Assembly: GCA_021234155.1 (NCBI GenBank)
Contig: JAJEKV010000025.1
Coordinates: forward strand, 2,751,339 to 2,815,338
Reading direction: 5' to 3'
Length of the DNA stretch: 64,000 bases
Source of the DNA: Isoetes taiwanensis
Lineage: Eukaryota; Streptophyta; Lycopodiopsida; Isoetales; Isoetaceae
A model generated the notes under the pieces. That model was not told the DNA's origin and ran no database searches. It saw only the letters and a list, made by a program, of their open reading frames with translations. Of this stretch, positions 47,367 to 59,396 are shown one piece after another. Numbering within the stretch: the stretch's first letter is position 1; the number at the start of each line of letters is the position of its first letter. The translations under genes and the position numbers were made by a program.

Positions 47367-48721
47367 GAAAAGATCTTAACTGTTTAAGGAGCTTGGAACA
47401 TCAGAGGGTGCGAAATCAGCAAAGGCGTGAAAAATGGAGAGAAATTTAGGATAATTTTCGCTTTTAAGTTCCATCACAAAAGAACCAGGGGAAAACTACA
47501 AAGGCACGAGGAAAATGGGCAAAAACTCAGGAGGGAAAATCAAAGGGCAGGGAAAAAAGCAGAATAGAGGACCTAATCTATGATTAAGAAGATGAAGAGC
47601 CAATTCACCACCAAATTGCATAAATCCAAGCACCAAAACATGAATCATTGCTCAGAGTATACCTTTACAACAATTTTAATGTCGACCCAGTCACAATGCA
47701 CATAAAAAATGCCTGATGCCGCGATTTCTTTATTACCAATGAATTCCTGGAGCCAAGATTCAACAATTTCAACTTCAAATTTACTGAGCTCGACACAAAG
47801 GAGTATTCTGGGAGGAATAACTCTTCGGGAAAGTGCTGATTAGAAATTAGAGAGTTTCACAGGTCCGAAAGAGATCCTTTCAGGAAACCACAGGTCAATC
47901 TTGAATAGTGTTTGATAATTGTGAAGATTTTGATATCCATCTGTAGCTTTTGATGAGGGGAAATTTGAAGAATGCAAGCCCCTACAAGGCTGGCAAGCTT
48001 GATCCACCAGATTGACTCAGAACCTACCTGAATTAACACAGCAAATCAAGAAATGTGTTTGAATCAGATAGGACAAAGAAATCAAGAAAGATGGCGCTCG
48101 AAGCTGACGTGTCCATCCCCCACCCTGAATCACCCCTTGTTGAGACTTAATAATACATTAAAAAAATGCATCAATAACACATCAAAACACAACCACATCA
48201 ATGAAAGAGATGATGTTTCTTTTTGGTACCCAAACCTATGTAATTTGCATGGTGTTCAGATGCCTTATGTTGAGCTGGCAGGCTATCAAGAAACAAAAAG
48301 AACCAAGGGAAACGCAAAGATCAAATGCAAAATAATCACTGAATCATAGACCCGAACTTGAATTAGCTGCACAATGATGTTAAAATAGCTATATAGATGT
48401 CTCAATATATTCCTATTGAGAGTTGATATGGGATCTCCTGTTCAAAAAAAGGAAGAAAATGTTTGAGATTATATACCTTCACTTCCATTCAGGCCATGCT
48501 GACGATTGATTTCCAGAACCTGCGAAATAAGCCGGACATTCCAAAATCCCTAGTGCAGCTTCTAGAAGCACCCGCATTCTTCTAGAAAAACTTGGTGCTG
48601 CCACGTGCAAAATGGGGCAATAAGGCACCATAACTCTTCAATTAAAAGAAACATCTTTTATACATATTTTATGCAAAAGACTTATGCAGTTAATTTGAAA
48701 AAATCCCACTTCCTATTTTTG
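47367..48721 (-). other. Probable LINE-3 5' untranslated region and flank
   Basis: No domain seen. The purine-rich stretch 47367-47600 on the plus strand and the sequence to about 48050 probably are the LINE-3 leader; the true 5' border is not visible. 48050-48720 is unassigned. Confidence 0.35.
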
Positions 48722-48895
48722 GGTTGCCCCTAGGGGGGCAAACCCTTGCTTATATGGGGTTTTGGCATATTCCAGGTATATGTTGATATATACCTAGAAT
48801 ATGCCAAAAACTGTTTCAAACTGGCTGTTGCCAGTAAAATGGCGGTCAGCCCTGTTGCAGGTCGGTGTTGTTCGAACCGCCTAACCGGCTCTTTC
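48722..48895 (+). repeat. Palindromic repeat R48, left copy
   Basis: It contains GTTGCCCCTAGGGGGGCAAA and a near-perfect hairpin (TTGGCATATTCCAGGTATAT with ATATACCTAGAATATGCCAA, 48764-48812), followed by GGCGGTCAGCCCTGTTGCAG. The inverse copy is at 57190-57375 and a partial one at 58468-58507. Confidence 0.75.
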
Positions 48896-49378
48896 TCCTT
48901 TCCGGCCTCTTCTTTCCCCCTTCCTTGCTTTCTCTGCTTCTCTTCCTTTCTTCTGCTTCTGACCGGAGGCCCTGCTTCTCTGGCTTAGCCGCTCTGGCGA
49001 AACTTCGGCTGCTGTGGAGCTTCTGCCGGCTATGGCTATTGATAGAGAATCATTGGTTGCAGTATGCATGATTGTGTAAGGCTCAGCCCATGACGTTTAT
49101 TTTTCATTGCCATAGTGTTCGTCAAAATTTGGCGTTACTTTTTTTGCATAATACTGGTTACCATCATGATGCAGTTATAGTTCTTGTTATTGCCACCTTT
49201 ATGATGGGGCCCTGTTTAAGTGGGCATTGAAAGCATTTCTCGTCAAGCAAGAATTTGTCCATATGGTTCTAATCAGTTTAACATGGGTTTTGCAACAAAC
49301 AATCGTGCATGCATTCCACATGCATTTAGCATTCTTTTTATCAGAATGGTCTCTTAAATTGGTCTTTGCTAATTACAG

Positions 49379-50965
49379 GTGTTTTTGTTCTTGAATTTCA
49401 ACGATAGCAATGCAGATGAGTTTAACGCTTTGTATGCAGAGCTTGATGCACCAATGAGGGAAAAAGGTTTAAGATTTCTTCTTATAGATGCTATGGATAA
49501 CAAAGAAGTCTTGAAAGTCGTTTTTTTCATTGAGACTTCTTCGTGTATAATTTGCTCTTAATACTGTTGTTCTCATCTTCCATGCTTGCATTTGATTGTG
49601 CATTTAATTTTGCAGCATTTTGGCGTTCATGTGGATAAGCTCCCTTTTATTATGTTTCAAGACACAACAAATAAAAAATATGCTTTGGAGAATATGAGAA
49701 TCAATGAGTTGGAAACCTTTTTTGAAGATTACCTTGTAGGTACTTTTCATGCAAACCAAGATGCATTAGTATTTTACGCTTCTTCTGACTCCTGTTTTAC
49801 TTGAACAATACAGGATGGAAAAGCAAAAGAATGGGTATTATCTGAGCCAATTCCTCTGAAGAATGACGAACCAGTGAAAGTTGCTGTGCGTAACTCGATA
49901 GAGAATGAAGTGTTTAAGTCTGGGAAAGACAGTGCGTCTAAGCCTCACATTGTGTAGTGTGTATTATATGCTTCTAACCTAGAGATATTTGAAGCTAAAG
50001 TCAGATGAATTTCAAAGATACCTTCCTTAGCACTTTGAAGAGCATAATGTAAGCATTTGCAGAGCCCCCTTGAAAATTATTTTGACAACTTTAAACGTGC
50101 CAGCCTGCTCTTTAAATAGATATGGACAGAATAGGGCTAGTCATAAACAGATTACACTGCAGAAACATCATTGTTTGTCAGAGAAGTTTGAAAAGGAAGT
50201 AAAATAAATACATGGGGCCGATGTATTAGACTTGTTGCTTTCTGTGCTCCAAGTTGAACCGATGGATTGAAAACATTGGAAAGAAGTCTTCCTGTTAGAC
50301 AATTATGCTGGCCGTTTTGATTGGTCTCAGATGTTGTTTCTTTTCTTATCTAAATGCCAATATTGATTTTCCTGTTCAGTAAATGAATTGAAACTAATAT
50401 TTTTTTACTTTGATTTGCTGCAGTTCTGCTTGACTACTATGCACCTTGGTGTGGCCATTGCAAGAAGTTAGCTCCCACACTCAGGGAGGTCGCAGAACAC
50501 TTTAAGGATGACTCCCAAATAATGATTGCAAAAATGGTGCGCCCATGAATTGCTGTTTGAGTGGAAACTGTTCTAAATAAGTGGAAAAAGGGTTATATAT
50601 ATAGCCGCAGTTTTCTCCTGGATATGATCTACTCCCCCACATGGAAAATTAGTGGTATGGAAAATTAAGGTTATTATTTTGGTTTGAATTTATGGGTAAA
50701 TTCTCCTATTTCTAGTTAATATTATCATGCTCTCATTTTAATTGACTTTCATGGATTTATTTTGCTATCATATTACAGGATGCTACCAAGAATGACGTTC
50801 CCTGAGTTTAAGGTACAAGGCTTTCCCACAATTTACATATTCTCTCCCAACAAGGAAATAATCCCATATGGCGGTGTTCGAACGAAAGAGAGGTTCATTA
50901 AATTTATTAATGAGCATAGGTCACCTTCCACAAATGGTGAGAAGGAACAGAGAGATAAGCTTTAG
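49379..50965 (+). pseudogene. Protein disulfide isomerase, C-terminal exons only
   Basis: PDI forms and shuffles disulfides in the ER. Five exons are visible: 49379-49516, 49616-49735, 49814-49931, 50424-50536 and 50779-50965. They encode the end of the b region, b' (HFGVHVDKLPFIMFQDT) and the a' thioredoxin domain with active site [12 protein letters not shown], then QGFPTIYIF and a C-terminus EKEQRDKL, an altered ER-retention signal (usual KDEL). Exons C-D join in phase. The last exon lacks two bases after DVP (~50803), which breaks the frame. The signal peptide, the first thioredoxin domain and the b domain start are absent; R48 lies upstream. Truncated pseudogene, or an assembly fault for the indel. 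Confidence 0.85.
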
Positions 50966-51025
50966 AAGTATAAGCATTATTGTGGTCCAAAGGGCATGTG
51001 TTAATGGCTGATCATTTATGATTGG

Positions 51026-51885
51026 GAAATTTCTAAAATTGCCCCTATATTTCCTAGAAATTATGAATATACCCTTGTATTTATTTTAATTGTGAAAATG
51101 CCCTTACGTCACATACAACTAAATACGAAAACAGAATTTTCCACATCGTTCTTTGTCTTCGGATCTGCGGGGCGTGAATGATTCAATGCAGATCTACTTG
51201 TTGCTCTCACAAACATCATTACCATCTTGCCAAGATAAGGATGATGCAACAATTATTCAGTTCGCATCTTTTAAATATTCAGTTTGATTTGCTGTAGTCC
51301 CTTCCGAAGCCCTTTGCAGCCAATGTTTCTGTAAGAAATGGAGCATTGTGAATGTTGTTATCCCTGGTTGCAAGCAGAAACAGATTGTATGGGGACGTTA
51401 TTCAAATAATCAAGCTAGTTTTGATGCGGGATGGAGTGATTTCTGTTTGTTGCATCGTATAAAAGAGGAACTGAATAAGTGCAACAATATTAAGTGATAA
51501 ATCCATTACCATCTTGCAAAATAAGGATGATGAAATTATTGAGACAGAACGTTTCCTTATTCCATTTTTCGTTTTCACATGCAGCATCATACCCAAATCA
51601 CCGAAATGCTAAAGCCACAGAAAAATATTCACCGAAAAAAGGCAACAAATCCTCATCTTCATGGGCAAGGCATTTTATGATGAGATCCTTCTCAATGGGA
51701 CTGATATAGCAAGAATTCGTGGCCTGATTTGAAAGAGCATTCCATGTACGACTGAATTGAGAGGGGTCGCAGGCACAAAACAACAGAACAGGGGCATTTT
51801 GATAATTTATTAAAATAAAGGGGCATTTTAACAATTTCACCAAAATACAAGGGCATTTTTATAATTTGCCCTTTATGATTTTATA
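51026..51885. mobile_element. Inverted-repeat element with AAAATGCCC periodic ends
   Basis: The left end holds GAAATTTCTAAAATTGCCCC, then AATATACCCTTGTATT and GAAAATGCCCTTACG. The right end holds the inverse pattern three times (GGGGCATTTTGATAATTTAT, GGGGCATTTTAACAATTTCA, GGGCATTTTTATAATTTGCC). Each arm therefore is a short tandem array with a ~30-bp period. No transposase. Similar ends are at 12187-12588. Confidence 0.5.
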
Positions 51886-52269
51886 TACTACTAATGGGAA
51901 TGTCAATAGCACCCCACAGATTATCCTTGCCCATGGAATTAAATTATCTCATAATTGTAGCCATCCAGATGGCAGTACTATGTCATGAATAGCAGATTGG
52001 TTGAATAGATTCATGCTACAAAGTTCAAAGGGTTCCTATATTTTCAAGCAAAATAAAATAACAGTTTCATACAATGGAGGGTAGACTTTTATATTTTATG
52101 TAATTGGTAAAGAAGGATGTTTGTTACTCTTCTTCCTGCGAAGCCTTATGTGGCTGGGAATAACTCCATAGAATGTGTTTACGGCTTAGAAACCTCATTT
52201 CTGTACTTTGCAATATAAAGTTCTTTTAAAATATTGCACCATTGAGAAAACATTTTAAATCGCCCTTCT
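51886..52269. other. Intergenic, no gene seen
   Basis: AT-rich stretch between the inverted-repeat element and the family X half. Nothing supported. Confidence 0.4.
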
Positions 52270-53048
52270 CTTATAGTATTTTGCGAATCTTGTTATACAG
52301 TATAGCAAATTTTGTACTTGCATACCCCACAAACGAGGAACTTTACGTACGGTGTAGATTAAGGAATAAGGGGTGAATATGCCTATCCAACAGCTCTTGT
52401 TGCCCGGAGTCATCCCCCGTGTGAATATGCACCTAAACCAAAGGGGGTTTAAGGGGGATTTTAATTTAAATGTGTTAGACCCAATGGTTGTGTTAATTAA
52501 TGTCAATGGTAGTTATGTGTTGGTTGTTAATGTCAATGGTTGTTATGTGTTGGTTGTTATGTGTTGGAGGATTTAATTTTTATATGTTGGATGTTAATGG
52601 TTTGTGTTGCAAAAAAAATTTGGCCCCCTTATTGGCCTTAGGGACGTCACCAGTGTGACAAAAATTTTAGAATTCAAACCAGGAAAAAACTAGAATTCAT
52701 TTGAGGCTTTCATCACCTGTAGCTTTTGAAGTTCATCACAATAAAACAAATAGAACATAAGTAAAACTTACCATAAAGATAGAGCAGATTGATCCCATTA
52801 TTCTGAAAGTCATAAAGTTTGCAACACCCATACACAAACATTTTTCAACTGGAATTTAACAGCAGCCTTTGGCCTCCACGGATTCTTATGGTGAGAAACC
52901 AAAGTGGGAAACTTTTCTGCTTGTTAGCACAAGGATCTAGAAGCCTTGGAATTTGCCTAATAACTACCTCAAAATCTAAAAATATATGGTAATTTTTTGC
53001 AAGCTTCATTCGGAATGAGCCATAAAACAATATCCAATAGCGCAATCC
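52270..53048 (-). repeat. Family X half (part B and foldback), copy 3
   Basis: The sequence matches 26950-27700, from the foldback arm through part B to CAATATCCAATAGCGCAATCC, and then stops sharply where copia begins. The missing part A is found at 58656-59396 in opposite orientation. Outer end at 52270 is truncated within the foldback loop. Confidence 0.8.
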
Positions 53049-55668
53049 TGTATGTATCAGTCTTGCCATTACCAAACCTGACAAGCATAGTCTGTGGCAC
53101 TATCGTCTTTGGCACATCGGTGCAGCACGTTTACGTATTCTCATTCGTCAAGGTCGACTAAAATCTCCACTGTTCTCTGATCCCTGCAATGTATGTCTTC
53201 AAAGCAAGACCACTCGAAGTTCTTTTCCAAGATCTGATTCTCATACTGATAGGAAATTGCAACTCCTGCACACAGATCTTGTTGGCCCCATTAAACCCCA
53301 AGACTTTTAATGGAGCTCAGTATGTACTAACAATTCTAGATGATTTTAGCAGAAAACTCTTCATTTCTCTTCTCAAATCCAAAGGGGAGACTTGCAGTAC
53401 AATCATCAGACTTTCAAAGGAGATGGAGAGGCAATCTAATCACAAAATTGCAATCATCAGAAGTGACGGTGGAGGAGAATTTTGCTCAAATACTTTCAAT
53501 GATTTCTATTCATCTAATGGAATTCAACATCAATTGTCTGCTCTTCAGACTCCAGAGTAGAATGGCAGAGTAGAGAGGGCCAATAGGACTCTTATTGAGA
53601 CAACTATAACTATATTATTGGCTATGGAGGTTCCAACACACTTTTGGAGAGAAGCAATGAACACTGCAGCATATCTGATCAATAGATCTCCACATAAGGT
53701 AATTCAGAATCAAGTACCAGAAGATGTTTGGTCTGGATCCAATGTCTCATACAAACATTTCAAAGTTTTTGGTTGTAGATCTTTTGTGCATGTTGCTAGT
53801 CATCCAAAACTTGCTCCCAAGACAAAAGAATGCATGTTTATAGGGTACCGCACCAACAGGAAAGCTTATAGATTCTTTGATGTTGAAAAAGGGAAGCTTG
53901 TCATCTCCTGCCATGCCACCTTTAATGAGTATGAATCATGCTCTTTGCCACGATCAGCAGATATGCCATCAACCTTTATAATTCTTGATGAAATTGCAGA
54001 ATCCATACCTGCTGTATCTCTCAGATCTGAATCCTATGACACCTGTGCCTCTGATCATGTTGCTTCCAAAACTGTACAGGTCTCCTCATCAGGTCCCTGC
54101 CCTATAGATGATACATCTGAGCCTTATTTCATAGATGAATCACCTGTTGAACCAGTTCTGCCTCTTCATGATAAACCCCCTGTTTCCACTCGACCTATTC
54201 GAAATCCTAAACCACTGTCTGGGCCAAAGATTATACCTTTATTGCTTCAGAAAAACCTACTGAACCACAATGCTATCAAGAGGTATTGAAGGGCCTTTTA
54301 AGCATCAATAAATTGAAGCCATGCAGCAAGAGATGAATTCTATTCAAGAAGCTGAGACTTAGATTCTTGTTACACGACCCACATACCGGCATGTAGTTAG
54401 ATCGAGATGGGTGTTTAAATTGAAATTTAACAGTGATGGAAGCATTGCAAGATTCAAGGCCAGATTGGTAGCCAAATGTTTCTCTCAGATTGCTGGAATT
54501 GTATGCAGAGATGTTTATACTAGTAGCAAGGATGGTTTCTGTTCTTGTGATTCTTGCATATGCGACACTCAATCATTTCTTCATGGTACCTTGAAAGAGG
54601 AAGTTTTCTTGGAGCAGCCAGAAGGTTTCAACAAGGGACACAATAAGGAGATGGTGTGTAAGCACCTCGGGCTTGGTATGAAAGACTACATGACACTTTG
54701 ATTCAGCTCAAGTTTCAGCAAAGCATCAATGATGCAAGTGTTTACTTCAGACATGATTCTCAACCTTTGATTGTCCTTTGTTATGTTGATGATCTGTTGA
54801 TTGTAGCAGCAGATGACAAAGACCTTCAAAATCTCAAGGGTCAACTTCAATCAGAGTTCAAGATGAAAGATCTTGGACAAGTTCATTATTTTCTCGGTCT
54901 AGAGATTCATTATGATCAAACTCTTGGTTCAATGCATATCAGTCAATCTAAGTACCTGCAGGATCTCTTATCTCACACCAATATGCTTGCATGTAATCCT
55001 GTTACAACTCCTCTCGACCCTGGCCTTGTTATGCTTCCTACTGATCCAGATTGTTCCTCTCAATTGCTTTTCTATCATGATCAATACCGTCATATCATTG
55101 GAACCATAAATTTTGCAGTTACAGCCACTAGACCTGATCTAGCCTTAGCTTTTTGCAAATTAAGCCAATTCTGTAATCATCCAAAAGGGACTCATTGCAA
55201 TTCATTAAAGAGATGTCTAAGATATCTTGCAGGTACACATCATCATGGAATACATTATCAGGCCAGTCGGGGAAAATCAGAAATCATGGGCTACTGTGAC
55301 TCAGATTGGGCAGGAGATCAGCATGATCGAAAATCAACATCTGGATACGTGTTTGTGTTGGCAGGGAGTGCAATTAGCTGGGGCAATACGAAGCAGAAAT
55401 GTGTGGCTCAATCAACAACAGAAGCTGAGTATATATCACTTGCAAATGCATGCAATGAGGCAGTATGGGAATGAAACACATCGATATCAGGTATCATATG
55501 ATCAGAGATTTGGTGGAAAGTGGACTCATAAAATTACACTATTGTCCAATAGAAGACATGATTGCAGATATGTTAACCAAGGCCCTGCCACAGCTGAAGT
55601 TCTCAAAAATTTTGAAGGCTCTCAACTTCGACAAGAATCCAATTATCTGATCTATATTCGAGTGGGGG
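53049..55668 (+). pseudogene. Ty1/copia polyprotein, distal half (integrase, RT, RNase H)
   Basis: Starts in the GAG-pre-integrase region (HSLWHYRLWHIGAARLR), then integrase with SDGGGEF and TPE-stop-NGRVERANRT (in-frame TAG at 53558-53560 where Q is expected), a C-terminal core (FKVFGCRSFVHV), RT (WVFKLKFNSDGSIARFKAR; LCYVDDLLIVAADD with YVDD at 54782-54793; KDLGQVHYFLGLEI) and RNase H (GYCDSDWAGDQHDRKSTSGY, TTEAEYISLA, MLTKALPQ). Several frame breaks (54290-54420, ~54700, ~55475). Ends in the polypurine tract GAGTGGGGG before the LTR. Confidence 0.9.
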
Positions 55669-55889
55669 TGTGAGAAATCATGACGAATATAGATCTAATT
55701 AGGTTTTGCTTCTAATTTCGACTTCTTCTGATATTGTTAGTAGTGGCTATTTATGACTGTAACGGTCATGATATTTCTGTTGTAAAGAGACTATAAAATA
55801 GCAAGTCTCCTATGAAAAAAGTACCAAGCTATCTTGAGCATTTTGTACTTCGTTTTGTATTCAAAATATCTTTCTTGTGATCTATTGCA
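55669..55889 (+). repeat. 3' LTR of the copia half
   Basis: Begins TGTGAGAAATCATGACGAAT directly after the polypurine tract and ends near GATCTATTGCA. It matches the LTR at 60771-60989 with few differences. It contains CTATAAAATAG (TATA-like) and about 220 bp. Confidence 0.85.
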
Positions 55890-56069
55890 TACGTCTGTAT
55901 TTCAAATTCTCTCAATTGCCCTCCGGTGGCCCGAGAGTGTGTTTTCATGGGTTCTATTTCGTTCCTTTGTGTTGGATCTTGTTTGTTTTATGTGGAAGCA
56001 AAATCCAAATAGTACAACATATGGGATCAATATTCTTAGACCAAAGTAGCATGCAAGTTCTTTTTACAT
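55890..56069. other. Flank between LTR and DOMON exon
   Basis: No gene seen. Confidence 0.3.
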
Positions 56070-56282
56070 CTGTCTGGGAAACATGACCAAAACTTGGAGA
56101 GTTGCAAAGATAATAATTGTGATGCCAATATATCTATGTGAGTGGTATTCACGGCCAACAGATTTATGCCCTAAATAAAGCCCTATGCCCCAAGCAGTGA
56201 TTCCTAGAGCATAACCAGAAGTTTGGAAAAGGATATGGAGGTAAAACCAAGCAGGACCAAACCTTTGAATGGACGGAGATAC
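56070..56282 (-). pseudogene. Orphan exon of a cytochrome b561/DOMON-domain protein
   Basis: Such plant membrane proteins pair a DOMON domain with a b561 electron-transfer core. This exon starts after a TGTGCCAG acceptor (56283) and encodes FGPAWFYLHILFQTSGYALG, then ITAWGIGLYLG, HSHRYIGITI and ATLQVLVMFPRQM, i.e. helices of the b561 core with a histidine, ending before ATGTAAAA. No other exons are seen on either side in this window, so it is probably a stray exon. Confidence 0.7.
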
Positions 56283-56299
56283 CTGGCACACGTAGCTTC

Positions 56300-57189
56300 A
56301 AGGATGAGAAGGAAAAATCCATGAGTATTTTTAAGATCCTTGAGTATTTTTAAGATGCTGCCTAGGAAACATCTATGGTTCCATAGCTATCTCATTTAGA
56401 AAGAGAATGCCGTGCTGGAGCATCACCATTTACTGTGCTAGCTCTGTTCCATAAATGGTGCAGCTTGCCAGGAGTGCTGCTGAAACTCAACTTAGCATTT
56501 GAAGAATGTGGAGCTACTTGTAAGTTGAATTGCTTAAGGCAATTAATGCACTGCTTCTAGCCATCTATCCTTCTGTGCTAGGATGAATTCCCCATCCTAT
56601 TTCTAGTATGGTGCCAGTTCTAGTATAAGCCAATTCTGCTCCTTGTTTCACCAGACTAGAGCAATTTGAAAATGTTTTGCTTGAGCTGCTAAATGTGAGA
56701 CCCGTCTAGCAGGCCCTCTGCACTTGAACTGACAACACAACTACAATCACATGAGAGAAAATTTTAACCCCAAATGTTAGGTTCATAATCTTTGCACAAA
56801 TCTTTCTGATAATACCTTTTTGCAGCAAATGCTTGGGGCCACGGAACCCAAATGGCTCCCTGCCTCTACGTCCGCTTCTGCCAAAAGCTAGAGGATTTGT
56901 ATGGGCACCACTGGCTATGGCGATCCGGTTGTGCTAGATGAGAAATAAATATGTGCTAATGTAGAGACCGGAAAGGGGCACAGATTCGCAGAAAAGGGGG
57001 TAGGTCCCCTGTAACAGAAGCGATGACACTGAAGCTAATCTTTGACTACAGAAGAAACAAGAAGAATCTTTGGCCACGTCTTAGCAACAGAGCTTCGTGG
57101 TTGAAATCATGGTCTTTTATCTACAGGGATTGACAGGGATCGGAAATAACCCAAACCCTCAAACATATGGAAGCACAGTAGTAGCAACG
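56300..57189. other. Unassigned stretch
   Basis: No convincing coding exon or repeat. A 26-bp direct repeat (TGAGTATTTTTAAGAT-like) occurs at 56320-56360. Confidence 0.35.
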
Positions 57190-57375
57190 CAATTGTCATA
57201 GTCGGTCAAGCGGTTCGAACAACACCGACCTGCAACAGGGCTGACCGCCAGTTTATTGGCAACAACAAGTTTGAAGCAGTTTTTGGTATATTCTAGGTAT
57301 ATGTCGCATATACTTGGAATATGCCAAAACCCCATATAAGCAAGGGTTTTCCCCCCTAGGGGCAACCCAAAAACA
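57190..57375 (-). repeat. Palindromic repeat R48, inverted copy
   Basis: Reverse complement of 48722-48895: CCCTGTTGCAGGTCGG, a hairpin around GCATATTCCAAGTATATG and the CCCTTGCTTATATGGGG / GCCCCTAGG end. A third fragment with the terminal phrase CCCCATATAAGCAAGGG is at 58468-58507. Confidence 0.75.
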
Positions 57376-57624
57376 ATGTTGAAAAATAGAGGATAACTAT
57401 TGTTTTCAACCATAATATTTAAAATTAACTATATAATATTGGAATTACAGAAAGGATGTTATATTGAAGATTGTAGAATATAAGTAGGAAGTAAAACAAA
57501 CAAATTAGTTAATCTGTGGCAAACGAGAACCGTTGAAAAATAACTTGTTGTACTTTTCACTTATGGAATACAAATATTGGTGGTTGCTCAAATGAGATTT
57601 TGAACCTGTGCATCTGCTTGGCCA

Positions 57625-58280
57625 TTAGAATAGAATAGAATAGAATAGGTTTTTAGCATCCACGGAGACCAATTGGCCTATGGGACCCAAACAAAAAAGA
57701 GAGCAGCAAGCATATTCTTGTGAGTTAAAACCCCTCCCGAAGAAGGGTTTTCGAGGGAAAAACCTTAGCGATAATAAGCATCTTTGGCACAACGTACAAT
57801 TGCATAGGGACGGTTCAATGCCGCCCCCCGGAGGACACAAGCGAGCCGTGCATCCATAACCTCACGGAGGTGCGACCCCAACAAACCCATCGACGCCAGT
57901 AGTCAATAAGCGATGCAACGGCTGGCCGGGCACTAATGTCGAACATATCGCTCTCGGATATGGGCAAATCTGCCGGGCAGATCTGGAGGGCATGACATTC
58001 ATCCTCAATCGCGCCCTGGTGGCAACACTGGCAAAGCCTTTGCTCTCGTGCTTCCCGGGCCCAACGCCCTATTTCAATGCGGAGGCGATGTGCCCCCGTG
58101 CGAATGGAAGCTATAGAGGATATACCAAGGTAGTAGTTTTCCTGCAAGGCGTCTCCACAAAGATCCACATGCAAGCCTCCTCTTAATCTCTGGTGAGTCT
58201 TCTGGATATTGTAAACGACCAAGGTCCTGCCATCATCATGCAAGGACGGCAATAACTTATTCAAAATTCTAGGCCGCAAG
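57625..58280 (-). mobile_element. LINE 3' fragment with best-preserved C-terminal Cys/His block
   Basis: A 154-codon minus-strand frame (57815-58279) contains GAHRLRIEIGRWAREAREQR and LCQCC...ECHALQICP, the same block as in the LINE copies at 3550-4172 and 7883-8158. The shared tail follows, with GGGTCCCATAGGCC, GGTCTCCGTGGATG and four TTCTA units (plus-strand AATAG run at 57627-57646). 5'-truncated near 58280. Confidence 0.8.
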
Positions 58281-58467
58281 AAGTATACTGAGAAAAACCA
58301 GGCCGCAAATACACCAATTCTGAGAAATTCTAGGCTGGAAAAAAACTGGGAAACTACCTGTCAACTAGCAAAACAAGCAGCACATCTGTTCCAATCTGAG
58401 CCCAGGAGGAACCACGATCAGGACGTCTTCAGCATTTGAAAAAATTATTTACAAATAAACATAGTAG

Positions 58468-58507
58468 CCAAAACCCCATATAAGCAAGGGTTTTTCCCCC
58501 TGGGGGC
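58468..58507 (-). repeat. R48 fragment
   Basis: CCCCATATAAGCAAGGG plus CCCCCTGGGGGCAACC; matches the end of R48 at 57333-57375. Confidence 0.6.
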
Positions 58508-58655
58508 AACCAAAAAATATCCATTGAAAGAAATATTTTGTGAAATATGAAACAACAGAGCATACATTGACCTAGAGCATCCCGTGAATTTTCAAAAGTT
58601 TAGGTGCATTTCGTGAAAGCAGAAGAGCATTTAAGAATTTTTTTTTCCTCTTAAG

Positions 58656-59396
58656 CTAATATGTAGCATAATAACAGGGGATTTTCTTTGTGTTTTTGTA
58701 CGCTTTTCACTAAGGTTTTTCTATGATTTCATGATGTATTCAAATGGATGTACTAATGCGTACATCTAGAGTGCACCATTTCTGAGCCATTGATTTTAGT
58801 TTTTTTTTTCAATGGTCAACAACCAATGGCTCACAACAAAAGCCCTTTTTTTGTGCGTGTGGTGCATAATAGTCAACAACCAATGGCTCACAACAAAAGC
58901 CCTCTTTTTATGTGTGTGGTGCATAATGGGCACATGAAGAGCTTGAAGGGCGCATGAAGGGCTTGAAGGGCGCATATAGTGCATGTAGTGCAGTTTCTCC
59001 GCCGGCAACACATTTCTTATCATAACTTTTGATCCTGAGCTCTGTTTCAGATGATTTTTATTGCTTGGAAAGCTCTCTCCGAGATCTTTTTGATAGTGTA
59101 TGATATGGATATGTTTGGTTAAGTTATCTATGCTAAAACAACAATTTTTTCGGCCGGGTTGGGCACATGAAGGGCTTGAAGGGCGCATGTAGTGCAGTTT
59201 TCCCGCCGGCAACACATTTCTTATTATAACTTATGATACAAAGCTCTGTTTCAGATGATTTTTATTGCGTTGGAAAGTTCTCTCCGAGATCTTTTTGATA
59301 GTGTATGATATGGATATGTTTTATTAAATTATCTATGTTAAAACAACAATTTTTCGGCCGGATTTGGTAGGCTTTCACATCCTACCAGCTGATTAT
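58656..59396 (+). repeat. Family X half (part A), copy 4
   Basis: From AATATGTAGCATAATAACAGG through the two ~215-bp units to TTGGTAGGCTTTCACATCC, then TACCAGCTGATTA, where copia sequence starts. It complements the half at 52270-53048. Confidence 0.8.
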
